From Actinomycetes bacterium (lineage in GTDB: Bacteria; Actinomycetota; Acidimicrobiia; Acidimicrobiales; RAAP-2), in contig JAKBTL010000049.1 of the NCBI GenBank assembly GCA_021844425.1, forward strand, positions 1-44,253: a stretch of 44,253 nt of DNA, written 5' to 3'. Shown one piece after another: positions 15,558 through 25,828 of the stretch (positions are counted from its first letter, which is position 1; each line of letters begins with the position of its first letter). Position numbers and translations under genes: made by a program. The notes under the pieces are model-generated. The model was not told the DNA's origin and ran no database searches. It saw only the letters and a list, made by a program, of their open reading frames with translations.

Positions 15558-18500
15558 TTGGCCACTAGAACCATCGCCGAGACGATCACCGATATACGAC
15601 TGGCTCTCCAGGAGTACATCGAGGCCACCTACCACGTCGGCAACTCCAACCTCGTGGCCCAGCGCCACGACCTGTTGGAGCAGGAAGGCGTCCTGTTCCG
15701 CGCCCCTTTCATCGAGAGCACCCCCCGCTACACCGTGGGCCGCCCCTTCGCCGACCTCGACATTCCTGACGTCGCGAAGGCGCTGCTCGGCTCGCTGGCC
15801 CACCCCGGCCACGGACAGCAGGCACTGCTGCATGATCCACCCTACGAGCACCAGGCGATCGCCCTCGAAGCCACCTTGCGAGACGGGATGAGCCTGGTTG
15901 TCACGACCGGCACCGGCTCGGGAAAGACCGAGACGTTCCTCCTCCCGATCCTCGCCAAGCTAGCGGTTGAGGCTGAAGGGACGCCCGCTGCGTTCGCATC
16001 GCCTGCCGTCAGGGCCCTGCTCCTCTATCCGATGAACGCCCTCGTCAATGACCAACTCGGTCGGCTGCGGCTTCTCTTCGGCGACCCTCGGGTCAGCGCT
16101 CGGTTCATGGCATGGGCCGGTCGACCGGCCCGTTTTGCTCGCTACACGAGTCGGACTCTCTATCCCGGCGTCCGCAAGGTGAAGAAGGACACTGTTCGGC
16201 TGAAGTCGATCGAGAACTTCTATATCGCGCTCCTCGAGGCGGCGAATGATCCGACGTCGCCGGAGCACGAGCAGTCCGCCGCACTCGTCGCGAACCTGCA
16301 AAGCCGGGGGAAGTGGCCGAGCAAGCCTGATCTTCAGGCGTGGTTCGGCAAGAGCGGCACCCATTGGAAGAACCGGTCCGGCGAGTTTGTCCGGGCCGTC
16401 CTGCGACCGGACGACGCTGAACTGTTCACCCGTCACGAAGTACTGGCCGATCCTCCGGACGTCTTGGTCACCAACTACTCGATGCTCGAATACATGTTGA
16501 TGCGCCCACTGGAACGGCCGGTGTTCGACGCCACGCGAACGTGGTTGGCCGACAACCCCGAGGAGCGATTGTTGCTTGTGGTCGACGAAGCGCACTTGTA
16601 CCGCGGCGCCGCTGGCGCCGAGGTCGGTTTGCTGCTTCGAAGGCTGCGGTCACGTCTGGGCATCCCGGCTGACCGGCTACAGGTGATCTGCACGAGCGCC
16701 AGCTTCAAGGACTTGGATTACGCCCGAGACTTCGCCGCTCAGCTCTCCGGGAAGACGTCGTCAGCTTTCCAGACCATCGGCGGCCGACTCGCCGAACGTG
16801 CCGGTTCTGGCGTTGGGAGCGGGGCCGACACCCGCGCCCTAGCCGCGGTGCCGCTCAACCAGTTCTACGACGCCACCGACGAAGCGGCACGTCTCGCCGC
16901 GGTGCGAGCCTTCCTCGACTACCGGGGAGTGACTCCCACCGACGGCGAATGCGGGCCGGCCCTCTACCAAGCGCTCCAGGACTTCCCGCCGATGAACCTC
17001 CTGGTCAACACCACCATGCGAGAAGCCGCGCCGCTCGAAGAACTGGGGCGAGTGCTCTTCCCCATCGACGACACCGCTCTCGCCGATCGAGCCGTGACCA
17101 CCCTCATCGCCCTCGGAAGCGCCGCGCAGCGAGCACCCGGCGAACCCGGCCTTCTTCCGTGTCGCATCCACGCCTTCTTCCGGGGCCTGCCCGGACTCTG
17201 GGCCTGCCTGGACCCGAGCTGTTCGGGGGAATCCGCGACATCCGGCAGCCCGATCGGATCGCTCTACGCGCAGCCGCGGATCAGCTGCACCTGCGGGGCT
17301 CGGGTGTTCGAGCTGTTCACCTGCCGGAACTGTGGTGCCGCCTACGCCCGCGCCTACACCGACAATGTCCAGGAGCCAGGCTTTCTCTGGAACGAGCCCG
17401 GCAGCGGGTTCTTGTCCGTCACCGGGCAGGTCCTAGAGCTTTTCCCGATCGACCTTCTCCTCGAAGAGCCGACCATCAGCGCTGAGCCTGCCGACCTGGA
17501 TCTCATCACCGGACGACTCAACCCGGCCACTCTCGGCGAACGGACTCGGCAGGTGTACCTCCGTCTCGACCGCACCCCAGAGCACAACGACGAGGAAGGC
17601 GACGATCACCTCGACACGGTGGGCGAGTTCAAACCGTGCGGAGTCTGCAACACGAAGGCCGCCTACGGTCGCACCTCGGTCCAAGACCATCAGACGAAGG
17701 GTGACCAGCCCTTCCAGGCGCTCGTCACCCGACAGATCGAGGTCCAACCTCCCGGACAGCACCCGGCCACCGACTTCGCGCCACTGCGCGGGCGCAAAGT
17801 GCTCGCCTTCTCCGACTCCCGCCAGACCGCGGCGCGCCTGGCCCCGAACCTGCAGGACTACTCGATGCGAGACGTCCTGCGCCCCGTGATCCTCCGTGGC
17901 TGGCGAGCCTTAGACGAGATCCCCAACCTCTCGGCGGCCCTCAGCCTGGACGACCTGTACCTCGCAGTGATGGTCGGTTCGCGCCTTCTGGGCGTTCGCC
18001 TTCGACCAGAGCTCAAAGGCACCGAGTCGCTCCACGTGATGTACCAGGTGGCCGAGGCCGTCGATCACGGGGCTTTGTCCGATCCGACCCAGCTCATCAG
18101 CCTGTACCAACTCGGGAGCGAACCGCCCCCACGAGCACTGCTGCGCGGAATGGTCGCCACCATCACCGACCGCTACTACGGCCTCCAGTCGCTCGCCCTC
18201 GCCTCTCTACGGGAACGCAGAAATCTCGAGGGCGATGTCCTCGCCCTCCCGGACCTGCCTGGGACGGCCATCACCTATGACGAGAAGCGGGCGTTGGCCC
18301 GCCTGTGGCTCAGCCAGTGGGCCAACTACAACGCCGGCATCTGGTTCCGAAACATGGACGACAGCTGGGTGCAGACCCGCGGTGGTGTCCGGCCCCACTC
18401 GGGAAACTTCAGCGCCGTTACCGCCAGAATCGGAGACCGAGCGGCGAAGAAGGTCTTCGAGAAAGAGTGGGTGCCCCGGCTACTCAATCTCTTCTGCGAG

Positions 18501-21092
18501 CAGCGGGCGCCGAAGAAGTATCGGATGCTCGCCAAGCACGTCGCGCTCGACCTCGACACCGATTGGGGCTACTGCCAGACCTGTCGCACCACCCAACGAC
18601 TGTTCCCGGGATCGTCGACCTGCGTGAACTGCCACCGCGACCGGGTGGTACCCATCGACCCCGATACCGACACCGTCTTCTCCGCCCGAAAGGGCTACTA
18701 CCGAGGCAGTTCGATCCGAGCGCTGCGCGAGCCGCCGGAGCGGCCCATGGCCATCATCGCTGCCGAACACACTGCGCAGCTCAACGCCGCCCAGTCCGAT
18801 GAAGTGTTCTCAAAGGCAGAGGAACACGAACTGCTTTTCCAAGACGTCGACCTGGCGCTACCCACGCCAGGTAGCGAGCACCGAGCGGCCATCGACGTGC
18901 TGTCGTGCACGACCACCATGGAGGTCGGCATCGACATCGGAACGCTGTCCGGTGTAGCTCTCCGCAACATGCCACCGTCCCGGGCCAGCTACCAGCAGCG
19001 TTCGGGCCGGGCAGGCCGCCGCGGCAACGCCGTAGCGACGGTGGTCGCTTTCGGCAGCGCCGACAGCCACGACGAGCACTACTTCTCCGAACCCGACGCC
19101 ATGATCCGCGGCCAGGTCGACGACCCCGTGCTGACCTTGGACAACGAAGAGATCGCTCGACGCCACGTCACCGCCTACCTCTTCCAGCGCTACCACCAAG
19201 ACCGCCTCCCCGACATCGACCCCGAAGATCAACCACAGCTATTCGAGGTCCTCGGCACCGTCGACGACTTCCTCGGCACCACCTCCCCGCTCAACCGACG
19301 CGACTTCGAGGCATGGCTGTACGAGCACCTGAACAACCTCACCGCAGACCTCCGCGACTGGCTCCCCACCGAACTCGCCCCAGTCGAACGTGAGACACTC
19401 CTCGACCACCTCATCGAAGGCACCCTCTCGGCCGTCGACAGCGCCATCGGCCCAGTCCCCGACGATCCGGTGCCGGCCGCTGCCGACACCGGCGATGACG
19501 ACGACACCACGGTGGTCGAGGCGCAAGCAGAGACCGACGAAGAACGCCCAGGAGCCCGCCGGGTCGTCGAGAAACTCCTGGACCGGCTGCTCTACCGAGG
19601 CGTGCTCCCCCGCTACGCGTTCCCCACCGACGTGGTGTCTTTCCACGTGTTCGATCGGGATCGTTCGACGCGGTTCCGGCCCGAATTCCAGTACGCCCCC
19701 AGCCAAGGGCTCCCGACCGCCCTCACCCAGTACGCGCCAGGCAAAGAGGTGTGGATCGACGGGAAACTCTGGCGATCCGGCGCCCTCTACTCGCCCATGT
19801 CGAGCGACCGGTTTCAGGCATGGCAACAACGTCGCCTGTACTTCGAGTGCTCGGTCTGCCACTACGCGGCCACCAGGGAGTTCGATGCCGCTGAGCGCGG
19901 GCAAGTGGAGAACTGCCCGGCGTGCGGGTCCGAGTCGACCTTCGGGTCGGCAAAGAACTGGATCCGACCCCCTGGGTTCGCCCATCCGCACACCTGGGAC
20001 GAAGGCACTTCGCTCGACGATCAACCCGCTCGCAGCTATGCCACCCGGGCGAAGCTGGTAGCTGGCGGTCCCGCTACCGAGGACGGCTGGAGGCCAGTGA
20101 CCGAGCGGATCCGACAGCACTACAAACGTAGGCATCTCCTCGTCACCAACACCGGCCCACGCCAGGAGGGCTACACCTACTGCACCAGGTGCGGTCTGAT
20201 CGAGCCGACCGCGATCCCCAGCCGAACCGTCGGCGGCTCGCACCCAAAGCCATATCCCGACGATCGAGACCCGCTCTGCCCGGGGTCAGCGGCCACCCGA
20301 GGCCTCGTGCTCGGCACGGACTTCATCTCCGACGTGTTACTCGTTTCCCTGCGCGTCGAGGCGCCGCTGACCCTTCGCCCCGGCTACCTCGCCACCGACG
20401 TCGCGCTTCGTACCCTCTCGGAGGCACTCACCATCGCCGCCACGAATCGTCTTGAGATCGAACCGGGTGAGCTGCAAGCCGAGTACCGGCCGGCGCTCAG
20501 CCCGGGCGGTCATGAAGGCCTCGAAGCCGAGATCTACCTCTACGACACTCTGGCCGGCGGGGCCGGCTTCGCCCGCCGAGTCGGCGAACTCGACACGGCC
20601 GTCTTCGAAGACGCCATCCATCTGCTCGAAGACTGCCCAGCCATGTGCGACAGCTCCTGCTACCGGTGCCTGCGGAGCTTCAAGAACCGCTTCGAGCATG
20701 CACTACTCGACCGCCACCTCGGCGCCAGCCTGCTCCGCTACCTCGTCCGGGGCGAAGCACCAACTCTCGACAAAGCTCGCTTGGAGCAGGCTGCTGATCG
20801 ACTGTTCGAGGACCTCTCACGCCAGGGCGACTCGGCCGTCGCCTGGCATCGCAACGCCGGCGTGGACATCCCCGGCATCGGTCGAGTCGAAGCCCCTATT
20901 CTGGCCCGCTCAGGCGGGCGCGCTTACATCATCGGCGTGCACGGCCCACTCACTCCAGATACTGCATCCGACGAGGCACTGCGAGACGCCAAGGAATACG
21001 GCAGCGTCGTGCCGGTGATCCTGGTCGACGACATCATGATCTCCCGCAACCTACCCCGCGCCAGCCAGCAAGTCATGGAACACCTCGGATGA
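15558..21092 (+). CDS. DruE-like DEAH helicase with C-terminal DUF1998
   Basis: This 1844-aa protein starts at a TTG directly after the previous stop; the frame upstream is open but only mirrors the 364-aa gene. The N-terminus carries the YIEATYH...R..LL pattern of large DUF1998 helicases. Superfamily 2 motifs are complete: Walker A GTGSGKT (118-124), LYPMNALVNDQ, DEAH (about 342-345), CTSASF, and motif VI QRSGRAGRRG (about 1146). There are Cys-rich zinc ribbons near residues 555-600, 1015-1035 and 1435-1460, and the DUF1998 cysteine cluster CPAMCDSSCYRC around 1693-1704. Length and order match DruE of Druantia, an ATP-dependent helicase or translocase acting on phage DNA. It overlaps the nuclease gene by 4 nt (ATGA). 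Confidence 0.88.
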   Translation: MATRTIAETITDIRLALQEYIEATYHVGNSNLVAQRHDLLEQEGVLFRAPFIESTPRYTVGRPFADLDIPDVAKALLGSLAHPGHGQQALLHDPPYEHQAIALEATLRDGMSLVVTTGTGSGKTETFLLPILAKLAVEAEGTPAAFASPAVRALLLYPMNALVNDQLGRLRLLFGDPRVSARFMAWAGRPARFARYTSRTLYPGVRKVKKDTVRLKSIENFYIALLEAANDPTSPEHEQSAALVANLQSRGKWPSKPDLQAWFGKSGTHWKNRSGEFVRAVLRPDDAELFTRHEVLADPPDVLVTNYSMLEYMLMRPLERPVFDATRTWLADNPEERLLLVVDEAHLYRGAAGAEVGLLLRRLRSRLGIPADRLQVICTSASFKDLDYARDFAAQLSGKTSSAFQTIGGRLAERAGSGVGSGADTRALAAVPLNQFYDATDEAARLAAVRAFLDYRGVTPTDGECGPALYQALQDFPPMNLLVNTTMREAAPLEELGRVLFPIDDTALADRAVTTLIALGSAAQRAPGEPGLLPCRIHAFFRGLPGLWACLDPSCSGESATSGSPIGSLYAQPRISCTCGARVFELFTCRNCGAAYARAYTDNVQEPGFLWNEPGSGFLSVTGQVLELFPIDLLLEEPTISAEPADLDLITGRLNPATLGERTRQVYLRLDRTPEHNDEEGDDHLDTVGEFKPCGVCNTKAAYGRTSVQDHQTKGDQPFQALVTRQIEVQPPGQHPATDFAPLRGRKVLAFSDSRQTAARLAPNLQDYSMRDVLRPVILRGWRALDEIPNLSAALSLDDLYLAVMVGSRLLGVRLRPELKGTESLHVMYQVAEAVDHGALSDPTQLISLYQLGSEPPPRALLRGMVATITDRYYGLQSLALASLRERRNLEGDVLALPDLPGTAITYDEKRALARLWLSQWANYNAGIWFRNMDDSWVQTRGGVRPHSGNFSAVTARIGDRAAKKVFEKEWVPRLLNLFCEQRAPKKYRMLAKHVALDLDTDWGYCQTCRTTQRLFPGSSTCVNCHRDRVVPIDPDTDTVFSARKGYYRGSSIRALREPPERPMAIIAAEHTAQLNAAQSDEVFSKAEEHELLFQDVDLALPTPGSEHRAAIDVLSCTTTMEVGIDIGTLSGVALRNMPPSRASYQQRSGRAGRRGNAVATVVAFGSADSHDEHYFSEPDAMIRGQVDDPVLTLDNEEIARRHVTAYLFQRYHQDRLPDIDPEDQPQLFEVLGTVDDFLGTTSPLNRRDFEAWLYEHLNNLTADLRDWLPTELAPVERETLLDHLIEGTLSAVDSAIGPVPDDPVPAAADTGDDDDTTVVEAQAETDEERPGARRVVEKLLDRLLYRGVLPRYAFPTDVVSFHVFDRDRSTRFRPEFQYAPSQGLPTALTQYAPGKEVWIDGKLWRSGALYSPMSSDRFQAWQQRRLYFECSVCHYAATREFDAAERGQVENCPACGSESTFGSAKNWIRPPGFAHPHTWDEGTSLDDQPARSYATRAKLVAGGPATEDGWRPVTERIRQHYKRRHLLVTNTGPRQEGYTYCTRCGLIEPTAIPSRTVGGSHPKPYPDDRDPLCPGSAATRGLVLGTDFISDVLLVSLRVEAPLTLRPGYLATDVALRTLSEALTIAATNRLEIEPGELQAEYRPALSPGGHEGLEAEIYLYDTLAGGAGFARRVGELDTAVFEDAIHLLEDCPAMCDSSCYRCLRSFKNRFEHALLDRHLGASLLRYLVRGEAPTLDKARLEQAADRLFEDLSRQGDSAVAWHRNAGVDIPGIGRVEAPILARSGGRAYIIGVHGPLTPDTASDEALRDAKEYGSVVPVILVDDIMISRNLPRASQQVMEHLG

Positions 21093-22291
21093 CGGACACT
21101 TCCGACGGATTCACCACCGGCGTGCGAGGATCCGATGGGTATTGGCCCTCCCGGCCGGTTACCTGGAGCTACTCCAGTCTGCGCGAGGTCAGCGAGTGCC
21201 CACGGCGTTGGATGCTCAGCCGGGCAAACTATCCAGACCTCTGGTCTGGCTGGGGCTATCCCTCCCGCCCGCCCGTGGCCGCCCTGTTCGGCGACATCGT
21301 CCATGCGGTACTCGAACTCCTCGTCCACCGCATCCGCGACGCGGGGTGCACGTCATTGGCCGACCCCGGCGTGGTCCTGGTGTTGAAGGAACTCGGTGGG
21401 TACACCCAACTCGTCGAAGACGGCATGGAACGGCGACTCGATGAGTTGACCGACAATCCCCGCATGGCCGGGCGCCTCGTTCCTCTCCGCATGGCACTGC
21501 GCGCCAGAATCCCCGAGATGCGCCAACGGGTTCAGGCGCTGGTCGCCCGGAGCGAGCTTCTTTTCGGCCCCACCGCCGCCAACGGCACCAGCGCGCCCTC
21601 TTCGACTTGGTTGGCGCCCGGCGTCTATCCCGAAGTAGAGCTGAGAGCCCCCGCCCTCCGCCTGGCGGGGCGAGTGGACCTTCTCGTCGTCGACGACGAG
21701 GGATGCGAGATCACCGACTACAAGACCGGGGCGCCGGACGACCACCACGGCGACCAGTTGCATCTCTACTCTTTGATCTGGAGCTGGGACGCCGAGCACA
21801 ACCCTCGCTCGCTGCCTGCGCGGCGCCTCACGCTTTCCTACCCGGCCCACGAGGTCGACATCGCCCCGCTCGACGAGAAGTCCCTCGACGCGCTGGCACG
21901 TGCCACGACCGAAGCCATCGAAGTGGCCGAGTCCGCGCTCGAAGAGCGCCCCCCGCCGGCACACCCACAACCCGACGTTTGCGGGTTCTGTGGCGTCCGC
22001 CAACTCTGCGACGACTATTGGATGGGGCTTGCGGACGGGGCCGGTGCCGAAGGCGACTGGTTCGACTTCGAGGGCACCGTGGTCGAGCGCAACGGCAGCC
22101 GCAGCTGGGTGCTCGCTGCGACGGCCGAGCCGGTGTTGCTCCTACGGACGCCGAGCGAGACCGTCCCCTTCGGGGTCGGCGATCGCCTACGGCTTCTGGG
22201 CCTGCGTCGAGAGGATGACGATGAGATCGCTCTGCCGGTCGCCGTGCTCACCAGCGCCTCCGAGGTGTTCTCGCTAACGGGCGCCGCCTAG
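21089..22291 (+). CDS. PD-(D/E)XK nuclease with Cas4/AddB-type Fe-S cysteines
   Basis: This 400-aa protein has Cys37 in WSYSSLREVSECPRRW at the N-terminus and C297-x2-C300-x5-C306 at the C-terminus, the four-cysteine 4Fe-4S pattern of RecB/AddB/Cas4-type nucleases. Between them lies the nuclease core: H70-type residue in FGDIVHAVLE, GRVDLLVV (D about 196), ITDYKTG (D about 209, K about 211) and the QLHLYSL helix. The C-terminal 90 residues form an extra beta-rich domain. Translation is coupled to the helicase (ATGA), so the pair probably unwinds and cuts DNA together. A PD-(D/E)XK partner is not among the components I know for standard Druantia types. Its stop overlaps the stop of the convergent DUF4338 gene. 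Confidence 0.88.
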   Translation: MTDTSDGFTTGVRGSDGYWPSRPVTWSYSSLREVSECPRRWMLSRANYPDLWSGWGYPSRPPVAALFGDIVHAVLELLVHRIRDAGCTSLADPGVVLVLKELGGYTQLVEDGMERRLDELTDNPRMAGRLVPLRMALRARIPEMRQRVQALVARSELLFGPTAANGTSAPSSTWLAPGVYPEVELRAPALRLAGRVDLLVVDDEGCEITDYKTGAPDDHHGDQLHLYSLIWSWDAEHNPRSLPARRLTLSYPAHEVDIAPLDEKSLDALARATTEAIEVAESALEERPPPAHPQPDVCGFCGVRQLCDDYWMGLADGAGAEGDWFDFEGTVVERNGSRSWVLAATAEPVLLLRTPSETVPFGVGDRLRLLGLRREDDDEIALPVAVLTSASEVFSLTGAA

Positions 22292-24243
22292 CTCTCTCGC
22301 GAGAGGTTCGCCTTGGGTACCGGGACGCGGGCGCCGTGACGAGACGGTCGGCCAGATCGATGCGCGGCGACGGCGTTGAGTACTTCCGTTGAGCGGACGC
22401 GAGGGCTCAGCCAACGCTGCAACCACCAGTCGGTGATCTTGGTGACGTCGTCCTTCACGTTGCGTCGAAAGAGGTAGTTCGGTTCGGTCTCGGCGCCCAG
22501 CAGGTAGGGCAAGAGGTTGGATACGAGACTGACTCCGTAGACGATTCGTTGACGGCCGTGCTGAAGCAGCGCCTCGGATGGCCACCCGAGCAGGTCGAGG
22601 CCGTCTCTGACTTTGCGTAGCTTGGGGTTCACCCCTTCACCGAAGATGCTGTTCACCCGCACTCCTGATCGACTCTGCTCGGAAAGACGAACGAGCGCCG
22701 TCACCGTCGCAGACGAAAGATGCGAGGTACCGAATGAGCGTGAGCGACCGAGTTCGCGAAACTCGATCCGACCGGCACCGCCGAGCGCTTCGGCCGGAAA
22801 GTGGAGGCGGTTGTACTGGCTCGACCCGGCTCCGTACAGCGACGTCGTGCCGACAAAGACCAGGTTGTTCCGTCGGTGAATCGGTCGGCCGGCCATCGAT
22901 GAGGCGATCACGCTGGCGTAGTCGCCATAGCGTTCGTGATAGGCGTGAACCACCGTCGGGCTGACCGCCAACGCGGCGACGAGCTTTCCTCCCAATAGTG
23001 CGTTGTACGGAGCGATGGCACCGCAGACCGTGAGATCTGCCATCTCGGTGCCGACGCTCTCGGCCTTTGCCCGTCGCACCAGGTCACTCACGGCGCGGCG
23101 TCCGCCAGGATCGGCCAACGCTGTCGCCAGACCGTTACGGGTCAGCGGAGATAGGAACGGCAATAGGGCCGCTCGGCATCGAAGTAGGTCCGCGAGGGCC
23201 AGGCATCGCTTGCTCCGGAACAGGTCGGATTCGGCACGCTGGCGCCACGCCTCCGCGTCGGTCGGCTCGATGCCGCGCTTGAACTCTCGTCGCTGCACGA
23301 ACCGGCGGTGGTCATCGCGTCGGGCTATCGACTCCTTGCGGAGGCGCTCGATGGCCTCGTCCGCCGGATGAGCCCATAGTGACGGCCAGTACAGCCCGTC
23401 CTCGATGAGGTCATCGAGGTAAAGGTCGTCGAGCGCGCTGTCCAGTCGCTGGTCCACCCATCGGGCCATCCGGGTCGTCGGATGCTCGGCCAGTGCCTCG
23501 GTGAACTGGTTCGACTGCCAGCCGATCCAGTCGTCTCGCTCCTTGATCTGGACGATCGAGCTACCGAGGGCAGCGATGCCGATCACCGGGTGACACGGTG
23601 CGGCCCGGTCACGGATCAGCAGCAGCATCGTCCGGCCGGGCGTACTGGTGTACTGGTTGGACCACGTGTGCCTGAAGTACCGCCAGATGTCGCCGAGCCG
23701 CAGCCCAGTATGGGCACATCGCTCGGTTGGGTCCACGACCTGCACATACGGATCGATGACCGCCCGAAGGCTCTTTGCAGCGTTGTCTCCGGGTTCAAGG
23801 CGCTCTAGAGCGGCTCGTAGCTCCTCGCCGTCCCGCATGAGGGAGAAGACGGACACGAACCGGCCCCGGAACTCTCGGGGCTGCTCCATCTCGGCTACGA
23901 ACCGGCGCACCGACGGGACCGACAACTGCTCGTCGCGCTTGAGTAGTTCTTGCTTGCGCACCCGAGCCTTTTCCCGCTCCGGATCGTTCGCCTCTTTGGG
24001 TGGCCTCACGGCCACTCTTTGTGCTGGATCAACGCGGATGCTCCAGCCCTGGTCGACGAGGTCAGCGAGGACGCAGGTCGCTGCTGCCAGGGCGGGATGT
24101 GCGCGTCGGTCCTGGTTGTCCCTCACACTGGCGTGGCCCCTGGCTGACGCCAGCTGTTTGGCCGTGGCCGTGAACGTGCGCGCTTCGGCGCGGCTCAGTG
24201 CGGGCGGGGTTGGCAGGGATATCCAGGGGGCGGTAGCGGTCAC
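22288..24243 (-). CDS. druA: DUF4338 (DruA-family) protein
   Basis: This 651-aa protein has a DUF4338 core in two blocks: about residues 190-240 (RHTWSNQYTSTPGR, then PVIGIAALGSS) and about 410-485 (YNALLGGKLVAALAVSP, RYGDYASVIASSM, TTSLYG.GSSQYNRL). This is the signature of DruA of Druantia, but the chain is longer than the roughly 400-aa classical DruA, with an added N-terminal helical region and a C-terminal extension. GTG at 24243 is used, 1 nt after the ATPase stop. It is convergent with the helicase-nuclease operon and shares 4 nt of stop codons with it. The biochemical role of DUF4338 is not established; a nuclease or transposase-like fold has been suggested. Confidence 0.85.
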   Translation of the reverse strand: MTATAPWISLPTPPALSRAEARTFTATAKQLASARGHASVRDNQDRRAHPALAAATCVLADLVDQGWSIRVDPAQRVAVRPPKEANDPEREKARVRKQELLKRDEQLSVPSVRRFVAEMEQPREFRGRFVSVFSLMRDGEELRAALERLEPGDNAAKSLRAVIDPYVQVVDPTERCAHTGLRLGDIWRYFRHTWSNQYTSTPGRTMLLLIRDRAAPCHPVIGIAALGSSIVQIKERDDWIGWQSNQFTEALAEHPTTRMARWVDQRLDSALDDLYLDDLIEDGLYWPSLWAHPADEAIERLRKESIARRDDHRRFVQRREFKRGIEPTDAEAWRQRAESDLFRSKRCLALADLLRCRAALLPFLSPLTRNGLATALADPGGRRAVSDLVRRAKAESVGTEMADLTVCGAIAPYNALLGGKLVAALAVSPTVVHAYHERYGDYASVIASSMAGRPIHRRNNLVFVGTTSLYGAGSSQYNRLHFPAEALGGAGRIEFRELGRSRSFGTSHLSSATVTALVRLSEQSRSGVRVNSIFGEGVNPKLRKVRDGLDLLGWPSEALLQHGRQRIVYGVSLVSNLLPYLLGAETEPNYLFRRNVKDDVTKITDWWLQRWLSPRVRSTEVLNAVAAHRSGRPSRHGARVPVPKANLSRES

Positions 24244-24244
24244 A

Positions 24245-25783
24245 TCAGGCGCTCATAAAGGTCGACAGCACGTCCGCCCAAGTCTGGCGGAAGGCTCGCG
24301 CTCGAGGCCCGTCCGCTCGTCGCCAGGTGCTCACCTCGGCCCGTGCAGCAGCCAAGATCGCCAGGGCGACCTGTTTGGCGATGTCCTGGTCCCGCGAGGA
24401 TTCGCTCGCCGCGAGCGGCCCGTAGAGGTCTCGGTAGAGAGGATGGCGAGAGTTCAGGAGGAGGAGGAGCCGCCCACCCCGTGCCACGACCTCGAAGGCG
24501 GCAGTGGAGGGTAGCTCCGAGGCGACGATCTGATACGGAGATGCCGGGCTCAACCGGTCGGCCGAGGTCACGACATCTTTCAGGGCATCGGGAATCATGT
24601 CCCTGCGCCTCGGAAGGGGCGGCAGCGACTGGTCGGCCCGGCACGCCTGCCGCTCGGCAGCGCCCAACGGCACAGTGGACCGCACCAGGTCGAATCGCTG
24701 CCGTACCCGGCCGTTGAGGGCCCGGGCGATCGGCTCGAGATCCGGTACTAGAATCTTCAGCAGGTCCTCGGAGGCGACGATCGCCTGCTTTGAATGGGTA
24801 ATTCCGAAGTACTCGTCAAGCGTTGGGTCGAAGTCAACCTCGCATCGCCACCAGTCGTCATAGTTCTCCCGACGCTTGCCCCCCATGAAGAACCACCCAC
24901 GGTCGATCTCGCGATCTGCCCGAAGCACCGATACCGATGGCGCGTTGGTAATGCCACGATCCCGTTTCTCGTCGACTGACAGTCCATGCCAACGTTCGAC
25001 GGGTAGCTCGGCGAAGCGAACTCGAACGTCGCCCTCACCTTTTTCACTCGCTAGGTGGTAGACGAGTCCATCGCCAAACGGCCGGGCGCCATGCACCTCC
25101 GACTCGGGAGCCAGGAACAGCGGATCGATGACCGACACGGCGCGACCGTTGATGGCCAGTTGCTTCCCGGCAATCAAGAATCGGCGGTAGATCCGTCCGA
25201 ACTCTTCGTGCAGCCGCCGCACGAGCCATGACGGCCGCTTGTACTCGATTCGGTCACAACGCAACAGACGAACCACGGTGCCCGTGGGCGTCGCGGGCAC
25301 GAAAGGTAGATCTTGCGCCACCTCTAGCGGGGCGAGGGTTCGGTGCTTGAGGGTCGCGATCTCGTCTAGGTCGAGGCGGCTCCACAAGACCTGGCCGCCA
25401 CGCCAGGAGTACACCTCGACCCTCCGGGCGCGGCTGAGGGCACCGTTCGGTAATCCCATTCCGTACCGACCGAGCGACTGCCGGTCGTCGAAGCGGGTTG
25501 ATCCCCCGAACGTAAGGGCTCGGCCGAGTGCTGTCGCGTCCATCCCGTCGCCGTCGTCGGTGATGGAGATCTGCAACGGCCAGTCCTCGTCGTCGGCCCG
25601 GGTGACCGTCACTGACACTCGGCGAGCGTGTGCCTGGAAGGAGTTGTCGACGAACTCCGCTATGGACTGAGCGCTGCTTCGGTAGCCAGTGTCGCGGGTG
25701 GCCAGGAGGAAGTTGACCGGATCGATGATCGCCGGAGCGGGCATCCGTGAGGTGCTGGCCAGCGCGCCCTGGATTTTCACCAC
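24245..25783 (-). CDS. GHKL (MORC/Hsp90-like) ATPase partner of DUF4338
   Basis: This 512-aa protein has a GHKL ATP-binding domain: N-box EFVDN (43-47), DDGDGMD (76-82) and the lid GRYGMGLPNGALS (105-117), followed by the S5-like region of MORC-type ATPases. No kinase or nuclease domain follows; the last 150 residues are helical. GTG 25783 is taken as start, though ATG 25744 (MPAPAIIDP...) is more typical of the family. It is transcribed leftward with the DUF4338 gene from the palindromic control region at 25829-25872. ATP-driven clamping on DNA is the family theme; the substrate here is unknown. Confidence 0.87.
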   Translation of the reverse strand: MVKIQGALASTSRMPAPAIIDPVNFLLATRDTGYRSSAQSIAEFVDNSFQAHARRVSVTVTRADDEDWPLQISITDDGDGMDATALGRALTFGGSTRFDDRQSLGRYGMGLPNGALSRARRVEVYSWRGGQVLWSRLDLDEIATLKHRTLAPLEVAQDLPFVPATPTGTVVRLLRCDRIEYKRPSWLVRRLHEEFGRIYRRFLIAGKQLAINGRAVSVIDPLFLAPESEVHGARPFGDGLVYHLASEKGEGDVRVRFAELPVERWHGLSVDEKRDRGITNAPSVSVLRADREIDRGWFFMGGKRRENYDDWWRCEVDFDPTLDEYFGITHSKQAIVASEDLLKILVPDLEPIARALNGRVRQRFDLVRSTVPLGAAERQACRADQSLPPLPRRRDMIPDALKDVVTSADRLSPASPYQIVASELPSTAAFEVVARGGRLLLLLNSRHPLYRDLYGPLAASESSRDQDIAKQVALAILAAARAEVSTWRRADGPRARAFRQTWADVLSTFMSA

Positions 25784-25828
25784 GTGGGCTCCACTGCGGC
25801 GACCACGGGCGACCGGTTCACGCCAGCC

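Noticed and set aside
22292..22306. CTCTCGCGAGAG palindrome as a terminator between convergent operons
   Set aside because: It has no loop and no T-tract, and encodes the end of the DUF4338 protein.
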